Source: Vandammella animalimorsus (lineage in GTDB: Bacteria; Pseudomonadota; Gammaproteobacteria; Burkholderiales; Burkholderiaceae_C). Taken from it: a DNA stretch of 64,000 bases. The notes below the pieces were generated by a model. That model did not search any database, had not been told where the DNA came from, and saw only the letters and a list, made by a program, of their open reading frames with translations. Both the position numbers and the translations under genes were made by a program. Location: positions 62,001-126,000 of the forward strand of contig NZ_NSJB01000004.1 in assembly GCF_002285265.1 (NCBI RefSeq), written 5' to 3'. Positions within the stretch are counted from its first letter, which is position 1, and each line of letters begins with the position of its first letter. Below are positions 1 through 9,545 of this stretch, piece after piece.

Positions 1-869
1 TCGTGGCCGTCATCGGCCTGAACCTGGCGGCCATCCCGATCAAGAACATGGCCAGCAACAATTTCGAGAGTTGGATGCAGGCCCTGACCTTCGTCTGCGT
101 GGCCCTGGTGGCCGTGTTCACGCGCGGCATGCTGCAGCGCCTGCTGATCCTGGTCGGGCTGGTCATCGCCAGCCTGTGCTACATCGCCCTGACCAACGGC
201 CTGGACCTGGGCAAGCCGGTGGATTTCAGCGGCATCGCCAATGCCGCCTGGTTCGGCCTGCCCAGCCTGACCGCCCCGGTCTTCGACAGCAAGGCCATGC
301 TGTTGATCGCGCCGGTGGCCATCATCCTGGTGGCCGAGAACCTGGGCCACATCAAGGCCGTCACCGCCATGACCGGGCGCAACATCGACCAGTACATGGG
401 CCGGGCCTTCATCGGCGATGGCGTGGCCACCATGGTCAGCGCCAGCGTGGGTGGCACCGGCGTGACCACCTATGCCGAAAACATCGGCGTCATGGCCGCC
501 ACGCGCATCTACTCCACGGCCATCTTCCTCGTGGCCGCCGCAGCGGCCATCCTGCTGGGCTTCTCGCCCAAGTTCGGCGAAGTCATCCGCGCCATCCCGG
601 TGCCGGTCATGGGCGGCGTCTCCATCGTGGTGTTCGGCCTGATCGCCATCGCCGGGGCGAAGATCTGGGTCGACAACCGCGTGGACTTCTCCCAGAACAA
701 AAACCTGCTGGTGGCGGCCATCACGCTGATCCTGGGCACGGGCGACTTCACGCTGCACTTTGGCAGCTTCGCCATGGCCGGCATCGGCACCGCCACCTTC
801 GGCGCCATCGTGCTGTACGCCCTGCTCAACCGTGCCGAGCCCGACCCGCGCCAGGGCGGCGCGCAATAA
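1..869 (+). CDS. Uracil/xanthine permease (NCS2 family), 3' part
   Basis: The reading frame is open from the left edge, so the 5' part of the gene lies outside the window; about 289 codons remain. The product is an inner-membrane proton symporter for a nucleobase. The visible part is strongly hydrophobic, with about seven membrane segments. It keeps two NCS2 signatures: AENLGH, matching the substrate-binding Glu/His helix of UraA, and TTYAENIGVMAATR, matching the second substrate-site Glu helix. The TTYAENIGV form is closer to uracil (UraA/RutG) than to xanthine permeases, but the substrate is inferred. No pyrimidine catabolism genes follow; the next gene is 138 bp away and unrelated. Confidence 0.85.
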   Translation, partial: VAVIGLNLAAIPIKNMASNNFESWMQALTFVCVALVAVFTRGMLQRLLILVGLVIASLCYIALTNGLDLGKPVDFSGIANAAWFGLPSLTAPVFDSKAMLLIAPVAIILVAENLGHIKAVTAMTGRNIDQYMGRAFIGDGVATMVSASVGGTGVTTYAENIGVMAATRIYSTAIFLVAAAAAILLGFSPKFGEVIRAIPVPVMGGVSIVVFGLIAIAGAKIWVDNRVDFSQNKNLLVAAITLILGTGDFTLHFGSFAMAGIGTATFGAIVLYALLNRAEPDPRQGGAQ

Positions 870-1007
870 GCCACCAGCGCCTGGCCGCCGCCGTGACACC
901 CCGGTCATCGCCTGCGGCCATGGCGCACGCGGCCTGCGGCACAATCGGCGCCGCAGCACGCCGTGTTGCCTCATGCCACCGCCACCCTCTTGCAAAGGCC
1001 CCTGCCC

Positions 1008-1592
1008 ATGACCCGGGTTTTGATGATCGACAACTACGACAGCTTCACCTACAACATCGTGCAGTACTTTGGGGAGCTCGGCGCCGAGGTGGGGGTGTTT
1101 CGCAACGATGAGATCGAGCTGGCCGGCATCGAGGCCTGGGCGCCGCAGCGGCTGGTGATCTCGCCCGGCCCATCATCGCCCGCGCAAGCGGGCATTTCCG
1201 TGGCGGCCATCGAGCATTTCGCGGGCCAGCTGCCGATCCTGGGCGTGTGCCTGGGCCACCAGAGCATTGGCGCAGCCTTTGGCGGCCAGATCGTGCGTGC
1301 GCAGCAGCTCATGCACGGCAAGACCAGCGTCATCACCACCGACGAGCGCGGCGTGTTCGCAGACCTGCCGCGGCAATTCACCGTCAACCGCTACCACTCG
1401 CTGGCCATCGAGCGCAGCAGCCTGCCCGAAGTGCTGGAGATCTCCGCCTGGGCCGAGGACGGCGAAATCATGGGCGTGCGCCACCGCACGCTGTCCATCG
1501 AAGGGGTGCAGTTCCACCCCGAGTCCATCCTCACCGAACACGGCCACGCCATGCTGCGCAACTTCCTCGAAAGGCCCTGGCAGCCCGCCTGA
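1008..1592 (+). CDS. trpG: Glutamine amidotransferase, anthranilate/aminodeoxychorismate synthase component II
   Basis: The 194-residue protein is a class I glutamine amidotransferase that releases ammonia from glutamine for anthranilate synthase (tryptophan) or aminodeoxychorismate synthase (folate). The catalytic triad is visible: the nucleophile Cys in GVCLGHQS and the His and Glu in QFHPES. The N-terminus [16 protein letters not shown] is the classic TrpG/PabA start, which fixes the ATG at 1008; an upstream in-frame start at 963 would add an atypical leader. No trpE, trpD, trpC or pabB gene is adjacent, so the sequence cannot decide between a trpG role, a pabA role or an amphibolic subunit serving both. 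Confidence 0.88.
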   Translation: MTRVLMIDNYDSFTYNIVQYFGELGAEVGVFRNDEIELAGIEAWAPQRLVISPGPSSPAQAGISVAAIEHFAGQLPILGVCLGHQSIGAAFGGQIVRAQQLMHGKTSVITTDERGVFADLPRQFTVNRYHSLAIERSSLPEVLEISAWAEDGEIMGVRHRTLSIEGVQFHPESILTEHGHAMLRNFLERPWQPA

Positions 1593-1670
1593 GCCCAGGC
1601 CCGCCCCCAGCCCGCGAAGCGCGCGGCCTGCGTCATCTTTTTGTCAAGAATCCTTTTTACATTTCGCCCC

Positions 1671-2702
<1,032 letters not shown>

Positions 2703-2759
2703 TCCTTGCACGCGCCCTGCTCTTTCATCTGCCATCCACAAGACCAAGGAGATCGATTC

Positions 2760-4064
2760 ATGCTGAGAAAGACTTTTTTGCGCCGCAGTGCGGCCTTCGT
2801 GGCCGCAGCCCTGGCCGGCGCACTGCTTGGCGGCGGCGCCGCACAGGCACAAGCGCAGGTTGAAGTGCCGTTTTACTTCCCGGTGGCCGTGGGCGGGCCC
2901 ATCACCAAGATCATCGACGGCTATGCCGCCGACTTCATGAAGGAGCACCCCGGCATTCTGGTCAAGCCGATCTACGCTGGCACTTACCAGGAAACCATCG
3001 TCAAGGCGCTGACCGCGCACAAGTCGGGCACGCCGCCGGTGACCTCGGTGCTGCTGTCCACCGACATGTTCACGCTGATCGACGAGGACGCCATCGTGCC
3101 CTTCGACGACTTCGCCAAAAGCGAGGCCGAGCAGCAATGGCTCAAGAGCTTTTATCCGGCCTTCATGCTCAACAGCCAGACCGGCGGCAAGACCTGGGGC
3201 GTGCCCTTCCAGCGCTCCACCGTGGTGATGTACTGGAACAAGCAGGCCTTCAAGGAGGCCGGGCTGGACCCTGAGCAGCCGCCCACCACCTGGGCCGAGC
3301 TCAAGGACATGGCCGCCAAGCTGACGAAGAAGGACGCCTCGGGCAAGGTCACCCAATACGGCGTGCAAATCCCCTCCAGCGGCTTTCCGTACTGGCTGTT
3401 CCAAACCCTCTCGACCACCAACGGCGTAATCCTGGCCAACGACACGGGCAACCAGGTGCGCTTTGACGATCCCAAGGTGATCGAGGCGCTGCAATACTGG
3501 GTCGATCTGGGCAAGAGCGGCGTGCACCCGCAGGGCGTGATCGAATGGGGCACCACGCCCAAGGACTTCTTCGAGAAGAAGGCCGCCATCATCTACACCA
3601 CCACTGGCAACCTGACCAACATCCGCAACAACGCCCCGTTCGAATTTGGCGTGGCCATGATCCCAGGCAATGCGCGCAAGGGCTCGCCCACAGGCGGCGG
3701 CAATTTCTATCTGTTCAAAAAGTCCACGCCCGAGCAGCAAAAGGCCGCCTTCGAGTTCATCCACTGGATGACCCAGCCCGAGCGCGCCGCACAGTGGAGC
3801 ATCGACACCGGCTATGTGGCCACCAGCGCCGCCGCCTACGACACGCCACAGCTCAAGCAATACACGGCCGACTTCCCGCCCGCCCTGGTCGCGCGCGACC
3901 AACTGCCGCACGCCGTGGCCGAGTTCTCCACACACGACAACCAGCGCGTGACCAAGGCCCTCAACGACGGCCTGCAGGCAGCCCTGACAGGCACCAAGAC
4001 GCCCGAGCAGGCCATGAAGGACGCCCAGCGCGAAGCCACCCGCCTGCTGCGCGGCTACCAGTAA
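2760..4064 (+). CDS. ugpB: Glycerol-3-phosphate ABC transporter periplasmic binding protein UgpB
   Basis: The 434-residue protein is an extracellular solute-binding protein of family 1. It begins with a Sec signal peptide (positive MLRKTFLRRS, then an Ala/Gly-rich core ending at about AQAQA). The start of the mature protein, EVPFYFPVAVGGPITKIIDGY, and the later GVPFQRSTVVMYWNKQAF and GGGNFYLF segments are typical of UgpB. Start ATG 2760 has a strong AAGGAG site seven bases upstream. It captures sn-glycerol-3-phosphate or its diesters in the periplasm and delivers them to UgpAE. It lies 57 bp after ugpC. Confidence 0.9.
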   Translation: MLRKTFLRRSAAFVAAALAGALLGGGAAQAQAQVEVPFYFPVAVGGPITKIIDGYAADFMKEHPGILVKPIYAGTYQETIVKALTAHKSGTPPVTSVLLSTDMFTLIDEDAIVPFDDFAKSEAEQQWLKSFYPAFMLNSQTGGKTWGVPFQRSTVVMYWNKQAFKEAGLDPEQPPTTWAELKDMAAKLTKKDASGKVTQYGVQIPSSGFPYWLFQTLSTTNGVILANDTGNQVRFDDPKVIEALQYWVDLGKSGVHPQGVIEWGTTPKDFFEKKAAIIYTTTGNLTNIRNNAPFEFGVAMIPGNARKGSPTGGGNFYLFKKSTPEQQKAAFEFIHWMTQPERAAQWSIDTGYVATSAAAYDTPQLKQYTADFPPALVARDQLPHAVAEFSTHDNQRVTKALNDGLQAALTGTKTPEQAMKDAQREATRLLRGYQ

Positions 4065-4174
4065 CCACCAGCACAGGCGCGCGCCCTTTCCGCGCACGCC
4101 ACACCCCAAGCGCCTTCGCCCGCCAGCGCCAGCCGCTGCGCAACGCGGGGGCGCTCTTTGCAAGGCCTTGCCCC

Positions 4175-5080
4175 ATGACCTCTCCTGCCGCGCACCACCG
4201 CGTGCCTTTTTCCAGCCGTCAGGCCATCCACGCCTGGTTGCTGCTGCTGCCTGCGCTGGCGCTGCTGGTGGCATTCACCCACTACCCGGCCGTACAAACG
4301 CTGATTGACAGCCTGTACTCCACCCCCAAGGGCGCGCGCGCCGCTGTCTGGGTCGGGGCGGAGAACTACCAGGTCATGCTCGACGACCCGGTGTTCTGGA
4401 CGGCCGTGCGCAACAACCTGTGGTTTGCCGCTGCCACCATTCCTTGCTCCATCGCGCTGGCGCTGTTGATGGCGCTGTGGGTCAACGAGCGCATCGCTGG
4501 CCGCGCCTTTTTGCGCATGGCCTACTTCACACCCACGGTGCTGCCCATGATTGCCGTGGCCAACATCTGGCTGTTCTTCTACACACCGCAGTACGGGCTG
4601 CTCGAACAAATCACCGGCGCACTGGGCCTGCCATCGCACAACTGGTTGGGCAGCCCCAACACGGCGCTGGGCGCCGTCACCGCGGTGGCGATCTGGAAGG
4701 AGGCTGGCTTCTTCATGATCTTTTACCTGGCCGCGCTGCAAACGCTCAACCCCAGCCTGCGCGAGGCCGCCGCCATCGAAGGCGCATCACGCTGGACCTT
4801 TTTCCGCCGCGTGCAATGGCCGCTGCTCATGCCCACCACGCTGTTCGTGCTGATCAACGCCTTCATCAACGCCTTCCGCATGGTCGATCACCTGTTCGTG
4901 CTCACACGCGGCGGGCCCAACAACGCCTCCACGCTGCTGCTGTACTACCTCTACGAAGTCGGCTTCAGCTTCTGGGACACGGCCTACGCCGCAGCCATCA
5001 CCGTGGTGCTGGTGGCCGTGCTGGCCGGTATCGCACTGCTGCAATTCTTCGTGCTCGACAAAAAGGTGCACTACCAATGA
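4175..5080 (+). CDS. ugpA: Glycerol-3-phosphate ABC transporter permease UgpA
   Basis: The 301-residue inner-membrane permease has six predicted membrane segments. Its EAA loop, REAAAIEGASRWTFFRRVQWPLL, docks with the ATPase. It pairs with UgpE to form the channel of the importer. Start ATG 4175 follows a 110-bp gap after ugpB; a longer in-frame extension upstream lacks membrane-protein character. The 3' end overlaps ugpE by four bases (ATGA), which suggests translational coupling. Confidence 0.9.
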   Translation: MTSPAAHHRVPFSSRQAIHAWLLLLPALALLVAFTHYPAVQTLIDSLYSTPKGARAAVWVGAENYQVMLDDPVFWTAVRNNLWFAAATIPCSIALALLMALWVNERIAGRAFLRMAYFTPTVLPMIAVANIWLFFYTPQYGLLEQITGALGLPSHNWLGSPNTALGAVTAVAIWKEAGFFMIFYLAALQTLNPSLREAAAIEGASRWTFFRRVQWPLLMPTTLFVLINAFINAFRMVDHLFVLTRGGPNNASTLLLYYLYEVGFSFWDTAYAAAITVVLVAVLAGIALLQFFVLDKKVHYQ

Positions 5081-5913
5081 GTACGCCTGCCACACACCAC
5101 TTGGCCTTCAACGAACCCAGCTGGCTGGACACTGTGGCCGCCTGGCTGCTGGCGCTGCTGTGGATCCTGCCACTGGCCTATGCCGTCTGGACGGCCTTTC
5201 ACCCCATCGAATACGCCACCCGTTTCGAGCTGCTGGCGCCGCTGACGCTGGAGAACTTCCGCCGCGCCTGGGCGGCAGCGCCCTTTGCGCGCTATTTGCT
5301 CAACACCACGCTGCTGGTGGCCATGATCCTGGCCGCGCAACTGGTGCTGGCCACGCTGGCGGCCTATGCCTTTGCGCGCTACCGCTTCCCGGGTCGCAAC
5401 CTGGCCTTCGCGTTGGTGCTGGTGCAGCTGATGATCATGCCCGACATCCTGCTGGTCGAAAACTACGAAACCATGGTGCGCCTGGGCCTGATGGACACGC
5501 TTTTGGCCATCGGCCTGCCCTATTTCGCCTCGGCCTTTGCCATCTTCTTGCTGCGCCAGACCTTCATGGGCATCCCCAAGGAGCTGGACGAGGCCGCGCG
5601 CGTCGAAGGCGCCAATGCCATGCAAACCCTGTGGCGCGTCTACGTGCCGCTGGCCAAACCGGTCTATACCGCCTTCGCACTGGTGTCGGTGAGCTTTCAC
5701 TGGAACAACTTCCTCTGGCCGCTGATCATCACCAACAGCCCCAATGCCCGCCCGCTGACCGTGGGCTTGCAGGTCTTTTCCTCAGTCGATCAAGGGGTGG
5801 ACTGGTCGATCATCACCGCCGCCACACTGCTCAGCTGCGCGCCGCTGCTGGTGGCCTTTTTGCTGTTTCAGCGCCAGTTCGTGCAAAGCTTCATGCGCGC
5901 CGGCATCAAATGA
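5077..5913 (+). CDS. ugpE: Glycerol-3-phosphate ABC transporter permease UgpE
   Basis: The 278-residue second permease has six predicted membrane segments and the EAA motif KELDEAARVEGANAMQTLWRVYVPLAKP. The length fits UgpE (about 280). It starts inside the ugpA stop codon (ATGA) and should be made in a fixed ratio with UgpA. The next gene, a phosphodiesterase-like enzyme, starts only 26 bp downstream and is probably cotranscribed. Confidence 0.9.
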   Translation: MSTPATHHLAFNEPSWLDTVAAWLLALLWILPLAYAVWTAFHPIEYATRFELLAPLTLENFRRAWAAAPFARYLLNTTLLVAMILAAQLVLATLAAYAFARYRFPGRNLAFALVLVQLMIMPDILLVENYETMVRLGLMDTLLAIGLPYFASAFAIFLLRQTFMGIPKELDEAARVEGANAMQTLWRVYVPLAKPVYTAFALVSVSFHWNNFLWPLIITNSPNARPLTVGLQVFSSVDQGVDWSIITAATLLSCAPLLVAFLLFQRQFVQSFMRAGIK

Positions 5914-5939
5914 CACAGAAGAAATAGGATTTGCCCCAC

Positions 5940-6812
5940 ATGCGACTGGTTACTTGGAACACCCAATGGTGCTGTGGGCTGGATGGGCAGGTCAGCGCGC
6001 AGCGCATCGTGGCCGGGGCGCAGGCCCTGGCCGGCGCGCAGGGCTTTGACGTGCTGTGCCTGCAGGAAATCGCCCAGGGCTACCCGCGCCTGCAAGGCGC
6101 CCCAGGCGACCAGCCCGCCGAGCTGGCCGCGCTGCTGCCGGGCTACCAGCTGTTCTTCGGCGCTGCCGTGGACGAATTCGGCCCCGAAGGCCAGCGCCAG
6201 CGCTTTGGCAACCTGATTGCCACGCGCCTGCCGGTGGCGCAGGTGGTGCACCACCGCCTGCCCTGGCCAGCCGATGCCGGCCTGCGCAGCATGCCGCGCC
6301 TGTGCACCGAGCTGACGCTGCTCAGCTCGGCGCTGGGCGCCGTGCGCGTCATGACCACGCATCTGGAGTACTACTCGGCGCGCCAGCGCATGGCCCAGGC
6401 GCTGGCGCTGCACGCGCTGCACCAGCAGGCCTGCGCGCTGGCCGCCGCAGCGCCGCTGGCCGACGACAGCGGCGGCCCCTTTCAGGCCAAGACGCACACG
6501 CCGCACGCCATCCTCTGCGGCGACTTCAACCTGGAGCCCGGCTCTCCCGAGTACGCCGCCATCATTGCCGCTCAAGCGCCTTCAGGCGCAGCGCCCTTGG
6601 ACAACCCGCTGTGCGACGCCTGGCCGCTGGTGCATGGCAGCCAGCCGCATGCGCCCACCTTCCGCCTGTTCGACCGCAGCTACGGCCCCGAGCCCGTGGC
6701 CTGCGATTTCGCCTTCGTCAGCCAATCGCTGGCCCCGCGCGTGCGCCAGCTGCAAATCGATGGCCACACCCGCGCCTCGGACCACCAGCCGCTGCTGCTG
6801 GTGCTGCAGTGA
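5940..6812 (+). CDS. Endonuclease/exonuclease/phosphatase (EEP) family protein, probable phosphodiesterase
   Basis: The 290-residue protein has the EEP fold. Motifs in order are MRLVTWNTQW (metal-binding Asn), CLQEIAQG (metal-ligand Glu), TTHLEYYS, CGDFNLEPGSPEY (catalytic Asp/Asn) and the terminal ASDHQPLLLVL (Asp-His pair). It has no signal peptide and is probably cytoplasmic. ATG 5940 is used because it starts directly at the first beta strand; a TTG at 5931 adds only three residues. It follows ugpE by 26 bp, where many organisms carry ugpQ, a glycerophosphodiester phosphodiesterase of a different fold. Hydrolysis of imported phosphodiesters is therefore a reasonable inference, but the substrate is not shown. 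The stop TGA is followed by GCGCCTGTGC, resembling the end of the dispersed repeat described elsewhere in the window. Confidence 0.82.
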   Translation: MRLVTWNTQWCCGLDGQVSAQRIVAGAQALAGAQGFDVLCLQEIAQGYPRLQGAPGDQPAELAALLPGYQLFFGAAVDEFGPEGQRQRFGNLIATRLPVAQVVHHRLPWPADAGLRSMPRLCTELTLLSSALGAVRVMTTHLEYYSARQRMAQALALHALHQQACALAAAAPLADDSGGPFQAKTHTPHAILCGDFNLEPGSPEYAAIIAAQAPSGAAPLDNPLCDAWPLVHGSQPHAPTFRLFDRSYGPEPVACDFAFVSQSLAPRVRQLQIDGHTRASDHQPLLLVLQ

Positions 6813-6833
6813 GCGCCTGTGCGCAGGCCGCGC

Positions 6834-6839
6834 TATAAT
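6834..6839 (+). promoter_or_regulatory. Probable -10 box for rpmB-rpmG
   Basis: A perfect TATAAT is followed at once by CGCGCG, a GC-rich discriminator. It lies 153 bp before rpmB and just after the upstream gene ends. No good -35 hexamer is visible at the usual distance. A GC-rich discriminator is typical of ribosomal-protein promoters under stringent control. Confidence 0.5.
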
Positions 6840-6992
6840 CGCGCGTTTTGCCGCATGCGCGCGGCGCGCCTTTGGGCCATTCTGGGCCTTTGAGCGGCGC
6901 CAAGCGCGGGGGATACCGCCACCCTGATATCTGGCGAGGTGAGGCACAGGCCGCCGCCCAGGCAGCCCTGCCGCAAATACAAGGAACATGCA

Positions 6993-7226
6993 ATGGCACG
7001 CGTATGTGAAGTCACGGGCAAGCGCCCGCAAGTGGGCAACAACGTCTCCCACGCCAATAACAAAACCAAGCGCCGCTTTCTGCCCAACCTGCAGTACAAG
7101 CGCTTCTGGGTCGAGAGCGAGAACCGCTGGGTGCGTCTGCGCGTCTCCAGCGCCGCACTGCGCCTGATCGACAAAAATGGCATCGAATCCGTACTGGCCG
7201 ACCTGCGCGCCCGCGGTCAAGCCTAA
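6993..7226 (+). CDS. rpmB: 50S ribosomal protein L28
   Basis: The 77-residue protein has the L28 opening [12 protein letters not shown] and the conserved core [19 protein letters not shown]. Its length matches the family (about 77). Start ATG 6993 lies at this motif; an in-frame extension to 6939 is not conserved-looking. It is part of the large ribosomal subunit. It forms an operon with rpmG, which begins 19 bp downstream, the usual proteobacterial pairing. Confidence 0.97.
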   Translation: MARVCEVTGKRPQVGNNVSHANNKTKRRFLPNLQYKRFWVESENRWVRLRVSSAALRLIDKNGIESVLADLRARGQA

Positions 7227-7245
7227 TCATTGAAGGAGTAACACC

Positions 7246-7416
7246 ATGGCATCCAAAGGCGGTCGCGACAAGATCAAGCTCGAATCCACAGCGGGCACAG
7301 GCCACTTCTACACCACCACCAAGAACAAGAAGACCACGCCGGACAAGCTCTCGTTCATGAAGTTTGACCCCAAGGCCCGCAAGCACGTGGAATACAAGGA
7401 AGTCAAGCTCAAGTAA
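7246..7416 (+). CDS. rpmG: 50S ribosomal protein L33
   Basis: The 56-residue protein starts [20 protein letters not shown] and contains [22 protein letters not shown], the standard L33 sequence. It is the cysteine-free form, with no CxxC zinc knuckle. An AAGGAG site sits eight bases before ATG 7246. It follows rpmB directly and ends shortly before a strong terminator. Confidence 0.97.
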   Translation: MASKGGRDKIKLESTAGTGHFYTTTKNKKTTPDKLSFMKFDPKARKHVEYKEVKLK

Positions 7417-7452
7417 GCCACCATGGCCTTGGCCATACTTGGCTTGCCCAGC

Positions 7453-7484
7453 AAAAAAGCCAGCGCATGCGCTGGCTTTTTTTG
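7453..7484. terminator. Bidirectional rho-independent terminator after rpmG
   Basis: A perfect 20-base palindrome, AGCCAGCGCATGCGCTGGCT (7458-7477), has an A-run on its left and a T-run on its right. It can end the rpmB-rpmG transcript on the plus strand and the phosphatase transcript coming from the minus strand, since the two genes converge here. Confidence 0.9.
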
Positions 7485-7528
7485 TGCCTGTCGCCCGCCC
7501 GCTTACCACCTGGCCGCGCCCAAAAGCA

Positions 7529-8305
7529 TCAAGGCTCCAGATAGCGCGCCTTGAGCTGCGCCAGCGCATCGGGCCCCAGACCCAGCACCTCGCGCAGATA
7601 CCGCGCGACGCTGCCGTGCTCGGCCTCGATCTGGCGTTGCGCGGCCTGCAGGAAATTGGGCGTCACGCGCCAGAGCACCTGCAGCACGCTCTCGGGCAGC
7701 GTGCCCGAGGGCTTGTAGGCTGGCGGCTGGTACAGCGCATTGGTCAGCAGGTAATCGTCCATGATGGCCTGGCGCGGCACGCCCAGGGCTTCGAGCAGCA
7801 AGGCGGCGGCAAAGCCGGTGCGGTCCTTGCCGGCGGTGCAGTGGAACACGAAGGGGCCCTCGTGCTGCAGCAAGGCGTCGAAAAAGGCGCGGAACTGCGG
7901 CGCATTGTGCTCGACGAAGGCCGCATAGGTCTGCTCCATCAGGTGGTGGGCCGAAGGCCCATCCAGCGCCGCGCCCTGCGCCAGCAGGCCTTGCAGGCTT
8001 TGCACCACCTGCGGCTCTATGGGAATGGCGATGCGCGTGAGCTGGTCAATCTGGTAGTCGTGGCGCAGGCGCTCGGCATCGCCGCGCAAGTCGATGCTGT
8101 GCCGCAGCCCCAGGGCCTGCAGGGTGTGCACATCCTCCTGGCTCAGGCTGGAGAGGCGGTCGGAGCGAAACAGCTGGCGCCAGCGCACCCGCCGGCCATC
8201 ACCAGTGGCATAACCGCCCAGATCGCGGAAATTGCTCGCCCCTTGCAAGGGGATGTGGCGCTGCGGCGCAGCACTGGGGGATGGGGCGGGGGCCGTGGTG
8301 CTCAT
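7529..8305 (-). CDS. Tyrosine/lipid phosphatase, PtpB-like
   Basis: The 258-residue protein is a cysteine-dependent phosphatase. The P-loop [10 protein letters not shown] (Cys156, Arg162) is the CX5R signature. The Lys and Asp inside the loop and the N-terminal NFRDLGGY motif place it in the Y_phosphatase3 family with mycobacterial PtpB and related phosphoinositide phosphatases. No signal peptide is visible; the N-terminus is short and Ala/Pro-rich. ATG 8305 is the first plausible start. It is divergent from gluQ, with about 115 bp between the two starts. The natural substrate is unknown. Confidence 0.87.
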   Translation of the reverse strand: MSTTAPAPSPSAAPQRHIPLQGASNFRDLGGYATGDGRRVRWRQLFRSDRLSSLSQEDVHTLQALGLRHSIDLRGDAERLRHDYQIDQLTRIAIPIEPQVVQSLQGLLAQGAALDGPSAHHLMEQTYAAFVEHNAPQFRAFFDALLQHEGPFVFHCTAGKDRTGFAAALLLEALGVPRQAIMDDYLLTNALYQPPAYKPSGTLPESVLQVLWRVTPNFLQAAQRQIEAEHGSVARYLREVLGLGPDALAQLKARYLEP

Positions 8306-8421
8306 GGGCGCATTGTTGCAGGGATTTCGTATCATCAGCCCATGCCTGCCTGCCACCTTTGCGACTCTGCCTTCATGCTCTTGCTCACCTGGCCACTGCC
8401 CTGCCTGGGGCTGCCGCTGCT

Positions 8422-9366
8422 GTGACGCCCACAACAGCACGGCGCTACGTCGGCCGTTTTGCCCCATCGCCCACCGGGCCCATGCACCTGGGCTCGGTGG
8501 TGGCCGCACTGGCCAGCTGGCTGGATGCCCGCGCCGCCAGTGCGCAAGGCCTGAGCGCGCAATGGCTGGTGCGCATCGAAGACCTGGACACCCAGCGCTG
8601 CTCAGCCCAGGCGGCGCAAACCATTTTGCAGCAGCTGCACGGCCTGGGCCTGGTGCCCGATGCGCCCGTGCAATGGCAATCCCAACGCCAGCGGCATTAC
8701 GAGCAGGCCCTGCAGACCTTGCAGGCCCAGGGGCGCGCCTATCCATGCAGCTGCACGCGCAAGGACATTGCCGCCGCCCAGCAGGCGCTGGGCGGCGACC
8801 GGCAGCGCTTTCAAACCCTGGTCTACCCGGGCACCTGCCGCCACCGGCCGGCCCACGACGGGCCCGTGCGCACCTGGCGTTTTCTGGTGCAACCGGGCTG
8901 CCCGGCCCATGGGCCGGGCAGCGCCCTGGTGCACTGGCAAGACCGGCGACTGGGGCCACAGCAGCAGGATGTGGCCCAGGCCGTGGGCGACTTTGCCCTG
9001 CTGCGCGGCGATGGCATGTGGAGCTACCAGATGGGCTGCGTGGTCGACGACGGTCTGCAAGGCGTCACGCACATCGTGCGCGGCGAGGATCTGGCCGACA
9101 ACACGGCGCGGCAAATCCTGCTGCAACAGGCCCTAGGCCACCCGCGCCCCAGCTACCTGCACGTGCCGCTGGCGCGCGATGCGCGGGGCGAAAAGCTCTC
9201 CAAGGGCAACCACGCCCCCAGCATCGACGCCAACGCCCCCTTGACTACGCTGCGCCAGGCCGCCCAGGTGCTGGGCCTGCCGCCGGGTGCTGGCGGGCAG
9301 CAGACCAGCGTCAGCGACGCCCTGGCCCACTGGACAGCCCTGTGGGCCCAGCGATATCCGCTGTAA
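8422..9366 (+). CDS. gluQ: Glutamyl-queuosine tRNA(Asp) synthetase
   Basis: The 314-residue protein is a truncated GluRS paralogue that attaches glutamate to the queuosine base in the tRNA(Asp) anticodon. It has the class I motif [13 protein letters not shown] and the KMSKS-like KLSKGN, and it lacks the anticodon-binding domain. A zinc site of the expected type is present: CSC, then Tyr and Cys in YPGTC. I choose GTG 8422, which gives [13 protein letters not shown]; longer in-frame starts reach back into the divergent phosphatase gene and are unlikely. The gene stands alone. Confidence 0.9.
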   Translation: MTPTTARRYVGRFAPSPTGPMHLGSVVAALASWLDARAASAQGLSAQWLVRIEDLDTQRCSAQAAQTILQQLHGLGLVPDAPVQWQSQRQRHYEQALQTLQAQGRAYPCSCTRKDIAAAQQALGGDRQRFQTLVYPGTCRHRPAHDGPVRTWRFLVQPGCPAHGPGSALVHWQDRRLGPQQQDVAQAVGDFALLRGDGMWSYQMGCVVDDGLQGVTHIVRGEDLADNTARQILLQQALGHPRPSYLHVPLARDARGEKLSKGNHAPSIDANAPLTTLRQAAQVLGLPPGAGGQQTSVSDALAHWTALWAQRYPL

Positions 9367-9453
9367 TCGCCAAGCACCAGCGGCGTGCCATGCCCATCTG
9401 GGCAACAGCGGGGCATCGCTCAAAAAAAACCGTAGGGCCATTGAACTTTCGCT

Positions 9454-9480
9454 TTAGCACTCTCTCTGAACGAGTGCTAA
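9454..9480. promoter_or_regulatory. CIRCE operator (HrcA binding site) upstream of rpoH
   Basis: The sequence is TTAGCACTC, nine bases, GAGTGCTAA, an exact match to the CIRCE consensus in both arm sequence and spacer length. It ends 65 bp before the rpoH ATG, and a TTGAAC resembling a -35 box lies just upstream at 9441. CIRCE is bound by the heat-shock repressor HrcA, so rpoH transcription here is very likely HrcA-controlled. The hrcA gene is not in the window. Confidence 0.95.
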
Positions 9481-9545
9481 CATAGCCGCCAATCTTTGCA
9501 AAAGCCCCAGGCCTTTGCAGCACCCCGAAAGGAACACCCCGCTAC

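Noticed and set aside
8281-8421. A longer gluQ start reaching upstream of 8422
   Set aside because: The extra residues have no GluQ character, would overlap the divergent phosphatase start, and GTG 8422 lies directly before the conserved core.
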